Origin: Paraspadella gotoi
Lineage: Eukaryota; Chaetognatha
Reading direction: 5' to 3'
Assembly (NCBI GenBank): GCA_051294375.1
Contig: CM119267.1
Span: 3,584,192-3,648,191, forward strand
Length of the DNA stretch: 64,000 nucleotides
This document shows, piece after piece, positions 12,289 to 23,407 of this stretch (positions are counted from its first letter, which is position 1; the number at the start of each line of letters is the position of its first letter). Below the pieces are notes generated by a model. The model was not told the origin of the DNA and ran no database searches. It saw only the letters and a program-made list of their open reading frames with translations. The translations under genes and the position numbers were made by a program.

Positions 12289-12304
12289 TTTCGTTTTCTT
12301 TTAG
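12289..12304 (+). promoter_or_regulatory. candidate trans-splice acceptor for the AlaRS-like gene
   Basis: TTTCGTTTTCTTTTAG ends 89 bases after the TRMT11 stop and 45 bases before the next ATG. The TRMT11 stop is overlapped by AATAAA (GAAATAAAC near 12210). Confidence 0.45.
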
Positions 12305-12349
12305 TTATTCAAGTTAGACGTCGTGATGTAGTTAGCATTATACTGAAAA

Positions 12350-15300
12350 ATGACATCTAGTTTTGTTTCCGCGCCACGCCTCCTCCGACCCTGGCTGTCG
12401 ACGAGGGACGGGTTGGCGTCGGGGCCTCGAGCGAGATCTTTCTCGGCGGATCGAACTCCGATCGATCTTCGACGGTTGACGAGGATCAACTCCGGTCTAC
12501 TTGACTACCTCAACCTCGACTTCGGGTGCGCCGTCTTTTAAGTCAAAGTGGAGATACTTTATGATAGTAATTATTTTTTATACCCCTCGGCGTCAGTAGG
12601 CGTCCGAGAAACGCATTCGGCGCCCCATGGAAAGTCGCTCCAGATATTTCTCTACCTTTGATCGATTCGAGGTTTTCTAAGGTCAATCCGTTTCTCGCTG
12701 GAGGTTCTAGGTAAGCAAGCCAAAGGTTTTCATTTTCACCTCGTTAACGAAGGTTAGCGGCATATATGCCTCGTTTCCACTCAGGCACGAGCCTTTTGAC
12801 GGATCGAAGCAGAGCTTTGACGAAGCTTCAACGATCGTCGATCGAGTTTTCGGTTTTGAAGACGCCCTCTCTTTGACGCACGCCCATCGATTGGGTTCGT
12901 TGTTTTCTCTTTCATATTATACTTTAAAGACTGCGTTTATTACAAAAAAAGTAATTTTTTCATAGATTACATTTTAAAAGAGAATATTTTAGCGTCTCTG
13001 GAGGGAACAAAAAGCCAAAACAAATTTGGTTCTCCTAACGGATATTTTCAAAATGTCGGAGAAGGTACTAGTTATTGCTTTCAAAGAATCTCGTTATTAT
13101 CCCGATATTACACAGATATCGTTTTTTTCGGCAGGACTTTTGGCGTTTTATCCCAGCGAAGATAAGGATGTTTTGGTATCTGAAGATGTTGATATGAACA
13201 ACCCCGTCCTTTTATTTATTCATTGCAACTTGTTTAAAGGAGTTGAGCCGGATAAGAATGGTATTTTTTGAGTTCTTTTATTTTGGTTTACACATAGTTA
13301 TATGTACTAGTACTTTATTTCGATTCCGCAGACTCTGTGAAAATCGATGGAAATTCGTGGTTCTGGTGTCCTTTAATTAGGCCGAGGATCGATTCTGTTC
13401 CCGGCCTACAATTTGGCGAGGAGAAAGCGAAAAGAACCAGAGTCGATGATAATAATAAAATCCAAGACGAATCAGATTCAAGTAAGAGAAACAATTGAGC
13501 ATCTCTCGTCACGCAAATCTGTGTTCGAATACTAATCGTATGTCGTGCTTTTTCCGGCAGAACGGATTCTCCGTTTCTCCGGTCTTCTCGGCAGCCGAGA
13601 ATTATTGAGACCTCGAAAATCTCTCTTCACTGGATTCGATTGGAAGAAAACGGAAGGAGTGACGACTTCGACCTCCACCGCGAAGACGGGTCAGACCAAA
13701 GCGGACACGAGGATCACGATTCGAACCAAGAAAGAACTGCAACCCGTGCGAGAGTTAAAACCTCGAGACATCGTCGACCTTCTCTTGCGAGCCAATCCCT
13801 TTTTGAAAAGGACCAAAGACCATTTTAAATACGAATTCACCGACAAAGGGGGGAAAATTGAAATACCGGCTCACGATGCAATGGTCCGTAACTGTAGATC
13901 TTGGCTATTATTTATTGCCTTGCAACGCAGTTAATGGTTGAGGTTTCCTCGAATGATCTATAGGTTTCTGCGTTGGTGTCAAAAGGCAGCTGCACCAATT
14001 TCGTTTACGAGGGAAACGACTGCGTGGGCCTTTTCGACGAGACCATCTTTTATTCAGACGCTTGTAAGTTCATACAATATATATTATATAATGCATTGTC
14101 TCATAGGAAAGATTAAGTTTCGTGACTGAGATGGTTTCGTTCTCTTTCTCGTGACTAAATACGTCTCTTGGCAAAATTTGTGTCTCGTGGCTAAAGTTTC
14201 CTTCGAGTTGCTGAACATCTGTCTCCCGGATAAAATTTTGTCTCCTTGCTAAGATACTGTTGACCCTGTACTCGATTAATTGTAGCTCCAAGTATCATTG
14301 ATTGTAAACAGACGAAGCCCAATCTCCCGACGTGGGATTCGTGTCTTGGGACAAAGAGAGCGAACTTGATATTTTCGATGTGAAATCCTACGACGGTTTT
14401 GTTCTTCATTTCGGTAATCTTAAGAAAGGAGTCCTTCAAGTCGGCGACGAGGTCAAACTCAAGGTGTGAGGTCATTTGTTTTTATAACTTTTTTTTGTTA
14501 ACGTTATTGGTAAACTCGCCGACACTTGCTAATTTCGACCGCCAGGTGGATGAAGAACGACGTTTTTCCATTATGGCCAACCACACGTCGGCTCATTTGT
14601 TAAATTTCGGAATCGATCGCGTTTTGGGTCAGAAAAATTCCGAGACGGAATTGACCCAACCAAGGTTTTTTTTTCTATGTCTTGACAAATTTCCAACGAT
14701 CACGCAATGGCAGTAGTTATGACTTTTTTTTGTGATCTTCTGTTCAGAACCTCTTCGGTCGATGCCAACTTTTTATCCGTCGACGTGGAATCGAACCCTC
14801 GCTTGAACGAAGCCGATCTTTCTCAGCTTCAGAAAGTCGTCAATTTGCTGATTTTTCACGACGTACGTTCCGTCTTTTGTTTTAAAACGCGTTTTCCGCA
14901 TTCATTTTCTTTTTTTCGATCGCTCGCAGGTTCCCGTCTTCCGCGAAGACATCGCTCTGGATGACGCGAAGGCCTTGAACATTCCCCTTCATACATTGAA
15001 CCCTAGAATCGAGGTCGACGCTTCCGATCGAGTGAGAGACGCCGCTGATATCCCGTCGGCGGACGTGGACGCCGTCACAGTCGTTTCCGTCGGTGTTCCT
15101 CCCGGTGTTTTGGTCAACGACGTCGACGGTTCGCTCGGGTGAGGAGGTCGTTTATTGCCAAACATTTTCGGGTTTATAAAATACGCTTTGTGAGACAGAG
15201 GTTTTTATTCTTTTCACAGATCCTGTTCACTGGAGGCGTGCAGCGGTTCCCACGTGACGACGACTGGAGCGATTCGTTCATTCGTCATCACGGGAGTGGA

Positions 15301-16241
15301 TGACGTGGAAAAAGGAAACTTGCAACGTATCACGGCTGTCTCTAAGGTGAGTAAATCAATAAATTAAAATGTTAAATGAATATTGAAAAAAAATTCAGTT
15401 ATAATTACAAATATAAAACCAAAGAATTAAAATATTTTGAATTCCCTTATTAACTTAGTTATAATTTTTATTTTTTTAAAGGAAGGTGCTTGGAGGGCAA
15501 TGCGAAACGCGGAGATGCTGTCCTCTTTTCTCGACGAGTTGGAGAGAGAAGTTCGCGACGAGTTATCGCCCGATTCGTGGAAGGAAAAAATATCTGCGCT
15601 CGAGAGGTATAAAATTATACTACAATTAACTCGGTCTCTTATTAATATAAGTTACATGCGCCCTAAATTACGATTTCCCCAGAATCCTGAGCACGTCCCT
15701 CCTTCCCGTCGACGCTCGCGCCTCCTTTCGACGTCGCCTCGATCGCCTCCTTTCCGAGACGAAACCTTCATCCTCTCTCGGACTCGACGCCGAAGTGGCC
15801 CGTCAACTCCTGAGCGCGCGACTGTCTCGTCGCCAATCGGACAAACCGTTGATCGTTCGATTGAAATCGGAAGACTCGAAGACGATCAAACGCTGTCTTC
15901 TCAATGCGGCGCATTGGGCCCAAGATTTGGATTCTCGAAGGGGCCGCACCCCGTCGCCCGCGTTTCTCACATCGCGAGCTGGATCTTCCGTTTACTGTTT
16001 GTGTCACGTTCCTTCGAAGACGGTCGCCGACGATGGTGACGTATTCACCGCCGAACAATGGATGAGGACGATTTTCGCCCAAGTGGATTCGGTTCTCGTC
16101 GCCGGAACCGTCAATAAGCGAGTCGCGCCGGAACTGATGTTTTTCGGCTCCGTTCAAGTTGTTGACGATGAAGCCGCCGAAAAGCTGATGGCGAAAATCG
16201 AGCGGCGGGCGGAGAAGATCGTCGAGAAATGCTTGCCTTGA
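12350..16241 (+). CDS. mitochondrial alanyl-tRNA synthetase-like protein with editing domain but no recognisable catalytic core
   Basis: Fifteen exons join in phase: 12350-12525, 12597-12710, 12785-12894, 12966-13064, 13135-13260, 13332-13481, 13561-13883, 13964-14063, 14312-14463, 14546-14664, 14748-14862, 14930-15138, 15220-15346, 15482-15606, 15683-16241. The product has 867 residues. From about residue 350 it resembles AARS2: a barrel-like segment ending GLFDETIFYSD, the editing zinc site HTSAH (about 463) and CSGSH (about 605), then a C-Ala-like tail. The N-terminus is arginine- and serine-rich and looks like a mitochondrial presequence. Residues 40-350 show none of the class II motifs (no AGGKHND-like, no GPCGPC-like, no DTGxGLER). 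It may be a trans-editing factor or a very diverged AARS2. The start lies 134 bases after the TRMT11 stop. Confidence 0.7.
14080..14290. repeat. degenerate minisatellite in an intron of the AlaRS-like gene
   Basis: The 248-base intron 14064-14311 holds several diverged copies of a unit of roughly 22-30 bases of the form GTCTCNTGGCTAAAATTT (for example near 14143, 14162, 14180, 14220 and 14242). Copy borders are approximate. Confidence 0.4.
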
Positions 16242-16400
16242 TAATATTTGTTATGTTTTAATTTCGCTTTGTATCTTTGCTTGCTGAAAATTATTTATTT
16301 CATATCTAGTCATCTCACAACATTAATTGTTTTAATGTTCTACAGATCGAGTACAATGGTCATTGATATCACTTAATAAATACAATACTTAATAAACGTA

Positions 16401-17156
16401 ATGGCTCCACCTAAAGAAAGAAAACTTCTTTTGATGGGCTATAGAGCTGTTGGTAGGTGTTCGGTTTTTGTTGATAAGTATTGACCCAAGGTTGACCAAT
16501 TACCATTGTCGCTACGTTCAGGCAAGTCTAGTTTGACGATTCAACTCGTTGAGAACCATTTTCCCGACTCGTACAACCCAACGATCGAAAACACGTTTCA
16601 AAAGCAGCTCAAGTACAATGGACAAGCGTACGACCTCAATATCGTCGACACTGCTGGTCAGGACGAATACTCCATTTTCCCTCAGGTAGGGACGACCCGA
16701 TCGGACGAAACATCAAGACCCTGTCTTCAATTATCTTTCTCTTCTGACAGTCGTATTGCATCGACATCCATGGCTACATTTTCGTTTATTCGATCAACAA
16801 CGCCAAATCCTTTGAAGTTTGCAAGGTCATTTACGAAAAGCTAATGGACCTCGTGCAAGTTCAAGTTCCAATAGTTCTCGTAGGTAATTAAAGATTTATA
16901 ACGACATTGCAATAAACTCCTTCTTAATTAACACTTTTCGCAACGATTTTCAGGAAACAAATCGGACCTGAGTCCCTGCGAACGCGTCGTCGAGGAATCG
17001 GAAGGACAAAGGATGGCGGAATCGTGGAAGGCGAGTTTCATCGAGGCCTCCGCCAGATCCCCGGAATCCGCTAAGGACGTCTTCCTCGCCGCCATCGGCG
17101 AGATCGAGAGATCGGAGAGCGTTCCCAAGAAAGAATCGTCTTGTCTTCTCTCTTGA
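16401..17156 (+). CDS. RHEB: small GTPase Rheb
   Basis: Four exons (16401-16452, 16522-16685, 16751-16883, 16954-17156) join to 183 residues (human 184). G1 is GYRAVGKSS, with the arginine in place of the Ras glycine that marks Rheb. Switch regions SYNPTIENTF and DTAGQDEYSIFPQ are typical, and G4 is NKSD. The C-terminus ends in a CAAX box, CLLS, predicted to be farnesylated. Rheb on endolysosomal membranes activates mTORC1 and is switched off by TSC2. A TTCTACAG acceptor ends at 16345, about 100 bases after the preceding stop codon. Confidence 0.97.
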
Positions 17157-17573
17157 AAATTCCCTTTCTCGCGATATCCGAACTTATCTCCCTCCATCCT
17201 TTATGATCGCCCCTTTAAGAGGTTTACGTAATAGCCAGTTTCCTCGTTCCGACTGTTCTCGATCGATAATTCGGAGTTCGATCGTAAGGAATTCGGTTAT
17301 ACGTCCGAAGGAAATTTCATTTCCTCTCGAAATCGTCATTGACTTTTATGGACTAATTAGGAAAATTATATTCCTGCGTAATTAAATTTTTTTTTATCAA
17401 CCGCACTTTTAAATATAATAACTGCGTGCCTTTTTATCTGTCGTACTTGACCTACGGTTGTTCAATTTCCCCCCGCCTCACATCACATTTCCCAGTCCGT
17501 TTCGCTGTCCGAAATTGAGTCCCGATTATTGTTCCTCGTTCGCTGTTCAGGACGATCCTTTGTTTTTTACAGA
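17157..17573. other. spacer between RHEB and the SOUL gene
   Basis: 417 bases without a convincing gene. The right end carries TTCAG near 17550 and TTTTTTACAG ending at 17572, directly before the next ATG; a 5' UTR intron or a trans-splice acceptor would both fit. Confidence 0.45.
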
Positions 17574-18719
17574 ATGGGAAACTTTTACTCAGCCTTCGCC
17601 ACTGCCACCTTCGGCGACACGGCGGAATACCTCGATGGTCCCGTCTACTCGGTCATCGAAGCTTTCGAAGGTTACGAGCTCCGCAGATACGACGAGTCAA
17701 TGTGGATGGCGACGCAGATCGATCGTCCGGAAGACCCCAACGAACAGCAGATCTGCACCGACCTCTTTTATCGTCTCTTCAACTACATCAGCGGAAAAGA
17801 AAACGAGGAGAAACGAAAGATGGAGATGACGACCCCCGTCGTGGTCAAGCCTTGCGGGGAGGCCGGCTTCAAGATGAATTTCTTTGTGCCGTTCAGTCAC
17901 CAAGCCAACCCTCCCAAACCTTCCGAGACGAACGTGACCGACGAGAAATGGCCGGCTTGCGAGTTTTACGTGAGAAGATTCAGTCCGCCCAACACGAAGC
18001 TCATGAATTACGTCAAGGAGAAGACCCTGATGATTTCCGCCATGGAGCGCGACGGTTTAGCGCTGAAGGAGAACTTCGTCTGGATGAGAGCCGGGTACGA
18101 TCCCCCTTACAAGCTCGCCAATCGGAGGAGCGAAGTTTGGATTCCCGCCGATCAAGTTACTCGGGTAGTCAAAGTTTCGAGCGAGGAATCGGCTTCGGGC
18201 GAGACCGACCCGGCCGACAAGGTTAAATCGGAAAAGGCCGACAACGAGAAATCGGATCTTCCCGACAACGAGAAATTGGAGACGCCCGACAACGCAAAAT
18301 CGGAGACGCCCGACAACGCAAAATCGGAGACGCCCGACAACGCAAAATCGGAGACGCCCGACAACGCAAAATCGGAGACGCCCGACAACGCAAAATCGGA
18401 GACGCCCGACAACGCAAAATCGGAGACGCCCGACAACGCAAAATCGGAGACGCCCGACAACGCACCATCTGAAGCAGCCGATGCAGGCGACACGTTGAAA
18501 GGCGCTACTGCTGACGTGGCCATTACTTCGCCAACTTCCGCTTCTTCCGTCTACTCTGAGTTCGAAAAAGCCGAAACCGAACCGGTGAAGGAGGCGAAAG
18601 ACGTGCCTGACGTCGACTCTGTCTCGAAATCATTGTCCGAAGTCAAAGTGTCCGATGAAGAAGTTCCCCCTTCTATTCCAAACCCAGAAGAAACCTCGAC
18701 CGAGTCAAAACCTCAATAG
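17574..18719 (+). CDS. SOUL-family haem-binding protein with repetitive acidic tail
   Basis: Intronless 381-residue protein. Residues 10-200 form a SOUL domain like HEBP1/HEBP2: the GPVYSVIEAFEGYELRRYDE start, the MEMTTPVVVK strand, the EFYVRRFSPPNT strand and the final YDPPYKLANRRSEVWIP. SOUL proteins bind haem or tetrapyrroles through hydrophobic contacts. The start MGNFYS has glycine 2 and could be N-myristoylated. Residues from about 200 to the end are a low-complexity acidic tail with eight tandem copies of ETPDNAKS (the last is ETPDNAPS). The ATG at 17574 follows two bases after TTTTTTACAG, so I prefer it to an upstream in-frame TTG. Confidence 0.88.
   Translation: MGNFYSAFATATFGDTAEYLDGPVYSVIEAFEGYELRRYDESMWMATQIDRPEDPNEQQICTDLFYRLFNYISGKENEEKRKMEMTTPVVVKPCGEAGFKMNFFVPFSHQANPPKPSETNVTDEKWPACEFYVRRFSPPNTKLMNYVKEKTLMISAMERDGLALKENFVWMRAGYDPPYKLANRRSEVWIPADQVTRVVKVSSEESASGETDPADKVKSEKADNEKSDLPDNEKLETPDNAKSETPDNAKSETPDNAKSETPDNAKSETPDNAKSETPDNAKSETPDNAKSETPDNAPSEAADAGDTLKGATADVAITSPTSASSVYSEFEKAETEPVKEAKDVPDVDSVSKSLSEVKVSDEEVPPSIPNPEETSTESKPQ
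18278..18470 (+). repeat. 24-base coding minisatellite, eight copies
   Basis: Eight head-to-tail copies of a 24-base unit (core GACGCCCGACAACGCAAAAT) encode ETPDNAKS. Copies 1-7 are essentially identical at the DNA level and the last diverges at its end (ACCATCT). Related but diverged units precede it (about 18205-18277). Near-identity of synonymous sites points to recent expansion. Confidence 0.95.
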
Positions 18720-19229
18720 TTGGCGGCAGTGGCTGAGATTTGTGCTTTTAACGATCTCTTGATTGGGACATTTTGAATTTTTAGTTATGCGTAACCCTAA
18801 AGATGAAGTGATTTATTTCGTAATTGTTATTTACATCATTGCCTTTTTAACATTTTTTTTCGGTACTTTAATGATCATTCGGAATTTTTTTTACTTTTAT
18901 CGTTTAACATTGATGAAGCTTCGTTTTCACTCAACTTATGGCGCAACTCTTTTTTTATATATTCCTCAACATTGTCTTTCCGTTTTTACTTCGTGAGCCA
19001 TCTGTGGTACTTAATTATGATAGTTTATATTTACTAGTCTTGCCATAAGTGCATATTCGCAATAATTATGTATTAAATCTGTTATATTCTCATTCGGCGG
19101 GTGTTATTTACTAAAAATCACGACATTCATCGTTAAACCCTTTTTTCCGTTTTCGTGTTTCGTTTGAAGATTTTTATATACAATCGGTGATATTTTTACT
19201 TGCTTCCCAGGCCTAGGTCACGTGACGAG
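18720..19229. other. spacer between the SOUL gene and REV1
   Basis: 510 bases, strongly T-rich, with no supported gene; a 77-codon frame at 18763 is hydrophobic low-complexity and not convincing. TTGCTTCCCAG ends at 19210, 19 bases before the REV1 ATG. Confidence 0.45.
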
Positions 19230-21881
19230 ATGGGCGGTCGAGGCCAAGGCGCTAATTTCGCTTCCCCCTTCGGCCCCACCGGCTTCGAAGAATGGGGCGG
19301 TTACATGAACGCCAAAAGACAAAAGCTCATGGATCAGTTCGACGACGACCGAGCATGCAATTCCAATTTTATTTCCAAGTCAGAAATCTTTAAGGGCGTG
19401 GCCATCTTCGTTAACGGATTGACGACGCCCCCTGCCGCCGAGCTGCGTCGAATCATGCTGGAGCACGGCGGCGCCTTTCACACTTATTTTTCTCGTTCGC
19501 AAACGACGCACGTGGTGGTGTCGAGCATGGCCGAGTCCAAGAAGACCATGTTCGACAAGCTCCGCGTCGTCAACGCCGATTGGATCGTTGATTCTTTGAA
19601 GGCCGGAAGTCTGCAGGATTGGCACGACTATCGGTTCAAGTCGGAAACTGTCAAGGGTCAAAAGTCGGCGGATAAGTTTTTTAAACGATGCAAAGAAGAG
19701 ACGGAAACGAAGCCGGAGTCGGAACCTGATGTCGACGAAAGCGACGGTAGTATCGAATCCGCATCCATTGCTTCGAACCACCAATCCCCTCCGGAGACTT
19801 CATTCCCCTCTTCCTCTTTTTCCACCATCGGTCGTCCCCAGGACCCAGACTTTTTGTCGGAATATTTTAAAAACTCGCGACTTCATCACATATCCCAACT
19901 CGGGGCCGAGTGGAAAGAGTACGTCAGAAAACTGCAGGACGAGAATCCAAAGCGTTTTCCTGGACGGGATAGATTGAAAACATTCTCCGCGGAGAGGGTA
20001 CCATCCGGAGAAACAGTCTCGCGCGTCGTCATGCACGTGGACATGGATTGTTTCTTCGTCTCGGTGGGTCTCATTAGTCGGCCGGATTTACGAGGAAAGC
20101 CCGTCGCCGTGACGCACTCGAAGAATTCCGGGTCGGTGCGGGCGAGGCCGGGCGCGGATCTCGCCTACGAAATGGAACATTATCGATCGAAGAGAGAAAA
20201 GAAGTTAAAGACAGAGAGCGGAGGCGGCGAAAAGGAAGAACCGATTGACATCCGGGTCAAAAGCGATCCCTCACTCTCCGAAATGTCGACCTCCGAAATC
20301 GCGTCCTGCAGCTACGAAGCCCGAGCGGCCGGAGTGAAGAACGGTTCGTTCCTCGGCGCCGCCAAGAAACTCTGTCCTTCGCTCGTGACGATACCTTACG
20401 ACTTCGAAGGTTATCGTCGCGTGTCCAAGATTCTTTACGACACCGTCGCTTCGTACACGACTTCCATGGAGGCCGTTTCGTGCGACGAGTGCTTCGTGGA
20501 TTTGACAGAGACGATCGCGGCGACGGGCGCCGATGCCGAGACCGTCGCCGCCGCCATCAGGGAGGACGTTCGCGCGGCGACGAGTTGTCCCTCTTCGGCG
20601 GGTCTAGGTCCCAATCGTCTCGTCGCGCGACTGGCGACGCGAGTGGCTAAGCCCGACGGACAATTCCGGGTATGCGAGGACGGAGTGGCCGAATTCATGC
20701 GAGGACAATCCGCCAAGGACCTGCCTGGCGTGGGTCGGGCCACGATGTCGAAACTGACGAAAATGGGAGTTGCATCTTGCGCGGATTTTCAACAAGTGTC
20801 GCTCTCCGTCTTACAAAAAGAGTTCGGGTCGAAGATGGGCGAGTCGCTCCACGACGCATGTCGCGGAAAAGACGACCGACCTATCGACAGTTGTAAAGTC
20901 AGAAAATCCGTCTCCGTCGACGTCAATTATGGAATCCGATTCGAGAGACCGCGCGAACCTTTCTTGTTCCTCGACAAACTCTCGCTCGAGATGGAAACGA
21001 GGCTTAAGAATCTAGACATCATGGGCAAACACCTCTCGCTCAAAGTCCTCGTCAGAAGCAAGGACGCCCCGCGGGAAACGGCAAAGTTCGGAGGCCACGG
21101 CATCGTCGACCATCTCAACAAGAGCGTCGCCCTGGCGCGATTCACGCGCGACGCTGGCACGATTTCTCGCGAATGCGGCGCCCTTCTAGAATCGATGGGC
21201 GTGACCGGTGAAGACGGTGACGTCGACGTGAAGGACATTCGAGGGATGAGTTTGACGATGACCAAATTAGACAATCAATCGGCGGCGACGACCATCCAGT
21301 CGGGACTGAGAAACATCGCCGATTTTATTAAACGAAAGAGACGATCGAGTGGTCAAAGCAGCGACGCTGCGGATGACGGAGATCAGAAGTCCGCGGTTCA
21401 TGACTCTATGAAAGACTGGGATGGAAAGATAGAGGGAGACAATGTCCCGCTAAATGGCGAATCTTCTATTTTTCGGTCAAATGTGAATGAGCCTGAACAC
21501 GGAACCATCCCCTGTCAAGTCAAGTCTAGTCATCAAGAAGAGACCGCGTCGGAATGCGTTCACAACGAAACGATTCCAATTGATTCTCAGGCAGGGTTGG
21601 TGGATTTGCTTCCATTGGCTCAGATCAAACCCCTTATTAAAGAATGGCTTCGTTCCGGTACACCGAGACGCGAGGACTTGAATTTTGCTTGCGGCCTTTT
21701 GTTATCATGCATTTACGATGAGAACGACTTGGAGACAGTTTTCGTCCTTTGCAAAATGTTCGTTCGTTTGGTCAAAAAAGGGGAAATAAGCGAGATATGG
21801 CAACATGCTTTCTACGTCATGATACAAATCGTTCAGGATTGCGTTGAGAAAGAACTGGGTCATCCTTTTTTGCTCAATTGA
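19230..21881 (+). CDS. REV1: DNA repair protein REV1 (Y-family deoxycytidyl transferase)
   Basis: Intronless, 883 residues (human REV1 has about 1250). Order of parts: BRCT domain (about 50-135, ending NADWIVDSLKAGSLQDW), Y-family palm with HVDMDCFFVSV (about 268) and SCDECFVDLTE (about 416) that carry the metal-binding acids, the usual Rev1 insert rich in K/E, fingers SCSYEARAAGVKNGSF, the helix-hairpin-helix LPGVGRATMSKL (about 498), little finger, and the C-terminal four-helix domain (about 790-883) that binds Rev7 and other Y-family polymerases. REV1 inserts dCMP opposite lesions and scaffolds translesion synthesis. I cannot see the ubiquitin-binding motifs found between little finger and C-terminal domain in other animals. 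The ATG at 19230 is the first plausible Met. Confidence 0.95.
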   Translation: MGGRGQGANFASPFGPTGFEEWGGYMNAKRQKLMDQFDDDRACNSNFISKSEIFKGVAIFVNGLTTPPAAELRRIMLEHGGAFHTYFSRSQTTHVVVSSMAESKKTMFDKLRVVNADWIVDSLKAGSLQDWHDYRFKSETVKGQKSADKFFKRCKEETETKPESEPDVDESDGSIESASIASNHQSPPETSFPSSSFSTIGRPQDPDFLSEYFKNSRLHHISQLGAEWKEYVRKLQDENPKRFPGRDRLKTFSAERVPSGETVSRVVMHVDMDCFFVSVGLISRPDLRGKPVAVTHSKNSGSVRARPGADLAYEMEHYRSKREKKLKTESGGGEKEEPIDIRVKSDPSLSEMSTSEIASCSYEARAAGVKNGSFLGAAKKLCPSLVTIPYDFEGYRRVSKILYDTVASYTTSMEAVSCDECFVDLTETIAATGADAETVAAAIREDVRAATSCPSSAGLGPNRLVARLATRVAKPDGQFRVCEDGVAEFMRGQSAKDLPGVGRATMSKLTKMGVASCADFQQVSLSVLQKEFGSKMGESLHDACRGKDDRPIDSCKVRKSVSVDVNYGIRFERPREPFLFLDKLSLEMETRLKNLDIMGKHLSLKVLVRSKDAPRETAKFGGHGIVDHLNKSVALARFTRDAGTISRECGALLESMGVTGEDGDVDVKDIRGMSLTMTKLDNQSAATTIQSGLRNIADFIKRKRRSSGQSSDAADDGDQKSAVHDSMKDWDGKIEGDNVPLNGESSIFRSNVNEPEHGTIPCQVKSSHQEETASECVHNETIPIDSQAGLVDLLPLAQIKPLIKEWLRSGTPRREDLNFACGLLLSCIYDENDLETVFVLCKMFVRLVKKGEISEIWQHAFYVMIQIVQDCVEKELGHPFLLN

Positions 21882-22023
21882 TCATTTGATGTTATTTATT
21901 TTGTAAAACCAATTTTTTTAAGCAACTTTGAAACTGGAGATGATTGTTTCTTGTTCGAAATTTTTCGAAATTGTAACAATTTTATTTAATATTTTAAGCC
22001 GATTGAAAAATTTTGTGTCCATC

Positions 22024-23407
22024 ATGGCGGAGGCGTCGTCTGGTGACTTGAAGCTCGATTGCTTTTTTTGTGAGCTTCCATTCTCAACGAGAAAACATCT
22101 CCATTCCCATTTAAAAACCCACGTATGCGAAAAAAGACACAAGTGTGACATTTGCAAACTGGTTTTCGGATCTTCCCATAAATTGGAAGCGCACATAGTA
22201 GGTTTTGGCTTTAAGTTTAACGTATTTTTACCCATCGAATTTTCTTTTACATACGTTTGCTATTTTTATAATGTTTTCCAGTGTGTGCCCTGTCACTGCT
22301 TTAGATGTGACCCTGAAGGTGCGGAGAAATACGTGGAAGGGATTTATTCCCGCTTTCTCAAGATTCCCCCGACGCAGATCGATCGGACTTCGGCCCCTTA
22401 TCTCAAGCGACTTCATTTCTGTCGACGCCGACGAGAAGAGGAAGACGAAACCAAAGCCACCTACACTTGCACTATTTGCGGATCCGTCATTAAAGGCCTC
22501 CCCGTCTTTGTTAAACATATGCAGGTTTGCGAATTAGTATCTTTTGCACGCTGATTAGAATTATCGCCTATGGAAATTATAAAAAATAAAATTGATTTTT
22601 GCCCAGGTTCACGCAAAAACTCTCCCGCCCAAATCTCCCGGAAAAGCTTCGTTTTATTGTATCCAATGCAAAATCTCTTACCGAGGCTCCATTCCATACC
22701 TAAAGCATCTGAAGAGGCATCTCATCGCAATCGTGCGCCGCCAAGGGATTCGCGAGCGAGGAGTGGAATATGACTTTTCCAAAGAGTCCTACGAGCCGGG
22801 CGCTTCCTTCGTTTGTCCCGTTACTTCTTGTCGCGCGAGTCTCCAGTCGGACATTGCCATGATCAAGCACATGGAAAGACACCTCGCCAAGTTTTCCTTT
22901 GTCAATGATTTGCCGTCGAAGGATCTCTACTCGGATTCAAACATTCCGTCGGTCCCCGTTGTTAAACCATCCGAGGAGGAAGCGACTCCGTCAAAGAGGC
23001 AGCGTAAGCAAGACCTTAACTCGTCGCTTTCGCCCCTCGCCGACGAATCGTCGATCGAAAACGTTTGCGACGTCTGCCCCCGAACCTATTTCTTGCCCAG
23101 TTATCTCTTGGATCACAAAATTATAACTCACGATTACCAAGGCTCCAGCTGCCGGATTTGTTACAGGAGACTGGAGAATGTGGATAAACTCTTGGATCAC
23201 GTGAGGGAGATACACGACCCGCAGAAGTTGAGGGAACTTCTTCGATGCGTCGAATGCAAAACCGAGTACAGTTCTTATGGAAATTATCTTCAACACTGTC
23301 ACGACCTTCATAATTTCGTCGGCACGAAATGTCAAGTTTGTGCACTTGAGCAGAAAGACGTCGACCGTTTGATAAATCACGCGGGATATCACAAACTACC
23401 TTCTTAA
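22024..23407 (+). CDS. C2H2 zinc-finger protein
   Basis: Three exons (22024-22197, 22282-22524, 22607-23407) give 405 residues. About seven zinc-finger-like units are visible, for example CFFCELPFSTRKHLHSHLKTH, CDICKLVFGSSHKLEAH, CTICGSVIKGLPVFVKHMQVH, CIQCKISYRGSIPYLKHLKRH, CPVTSCRASLQSDIAMIKHMERH, CDVCPRTYFLPSYLLDH and CRICYRRLENVDKLLDHVREIH. Spacing is irregular and linkers are not the TGEKP type, so DNA binding is possible but not assured. I do not recognise an orthologue. A TTTTTTTAAG acceptor ends at 21922, just past the REV1 stop. A short in-frame extension upstream of the ATG is treated as 5' UTR. Confidence 0.75.

Noticed and set aside
18763-18996. 77-codon hydrophobic frame between the SOUL gene and REV1
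   Set aside because: Low complexity from AT-rich DNA, begins with TTG, no acceptor directly upstream and no recognisable domain.
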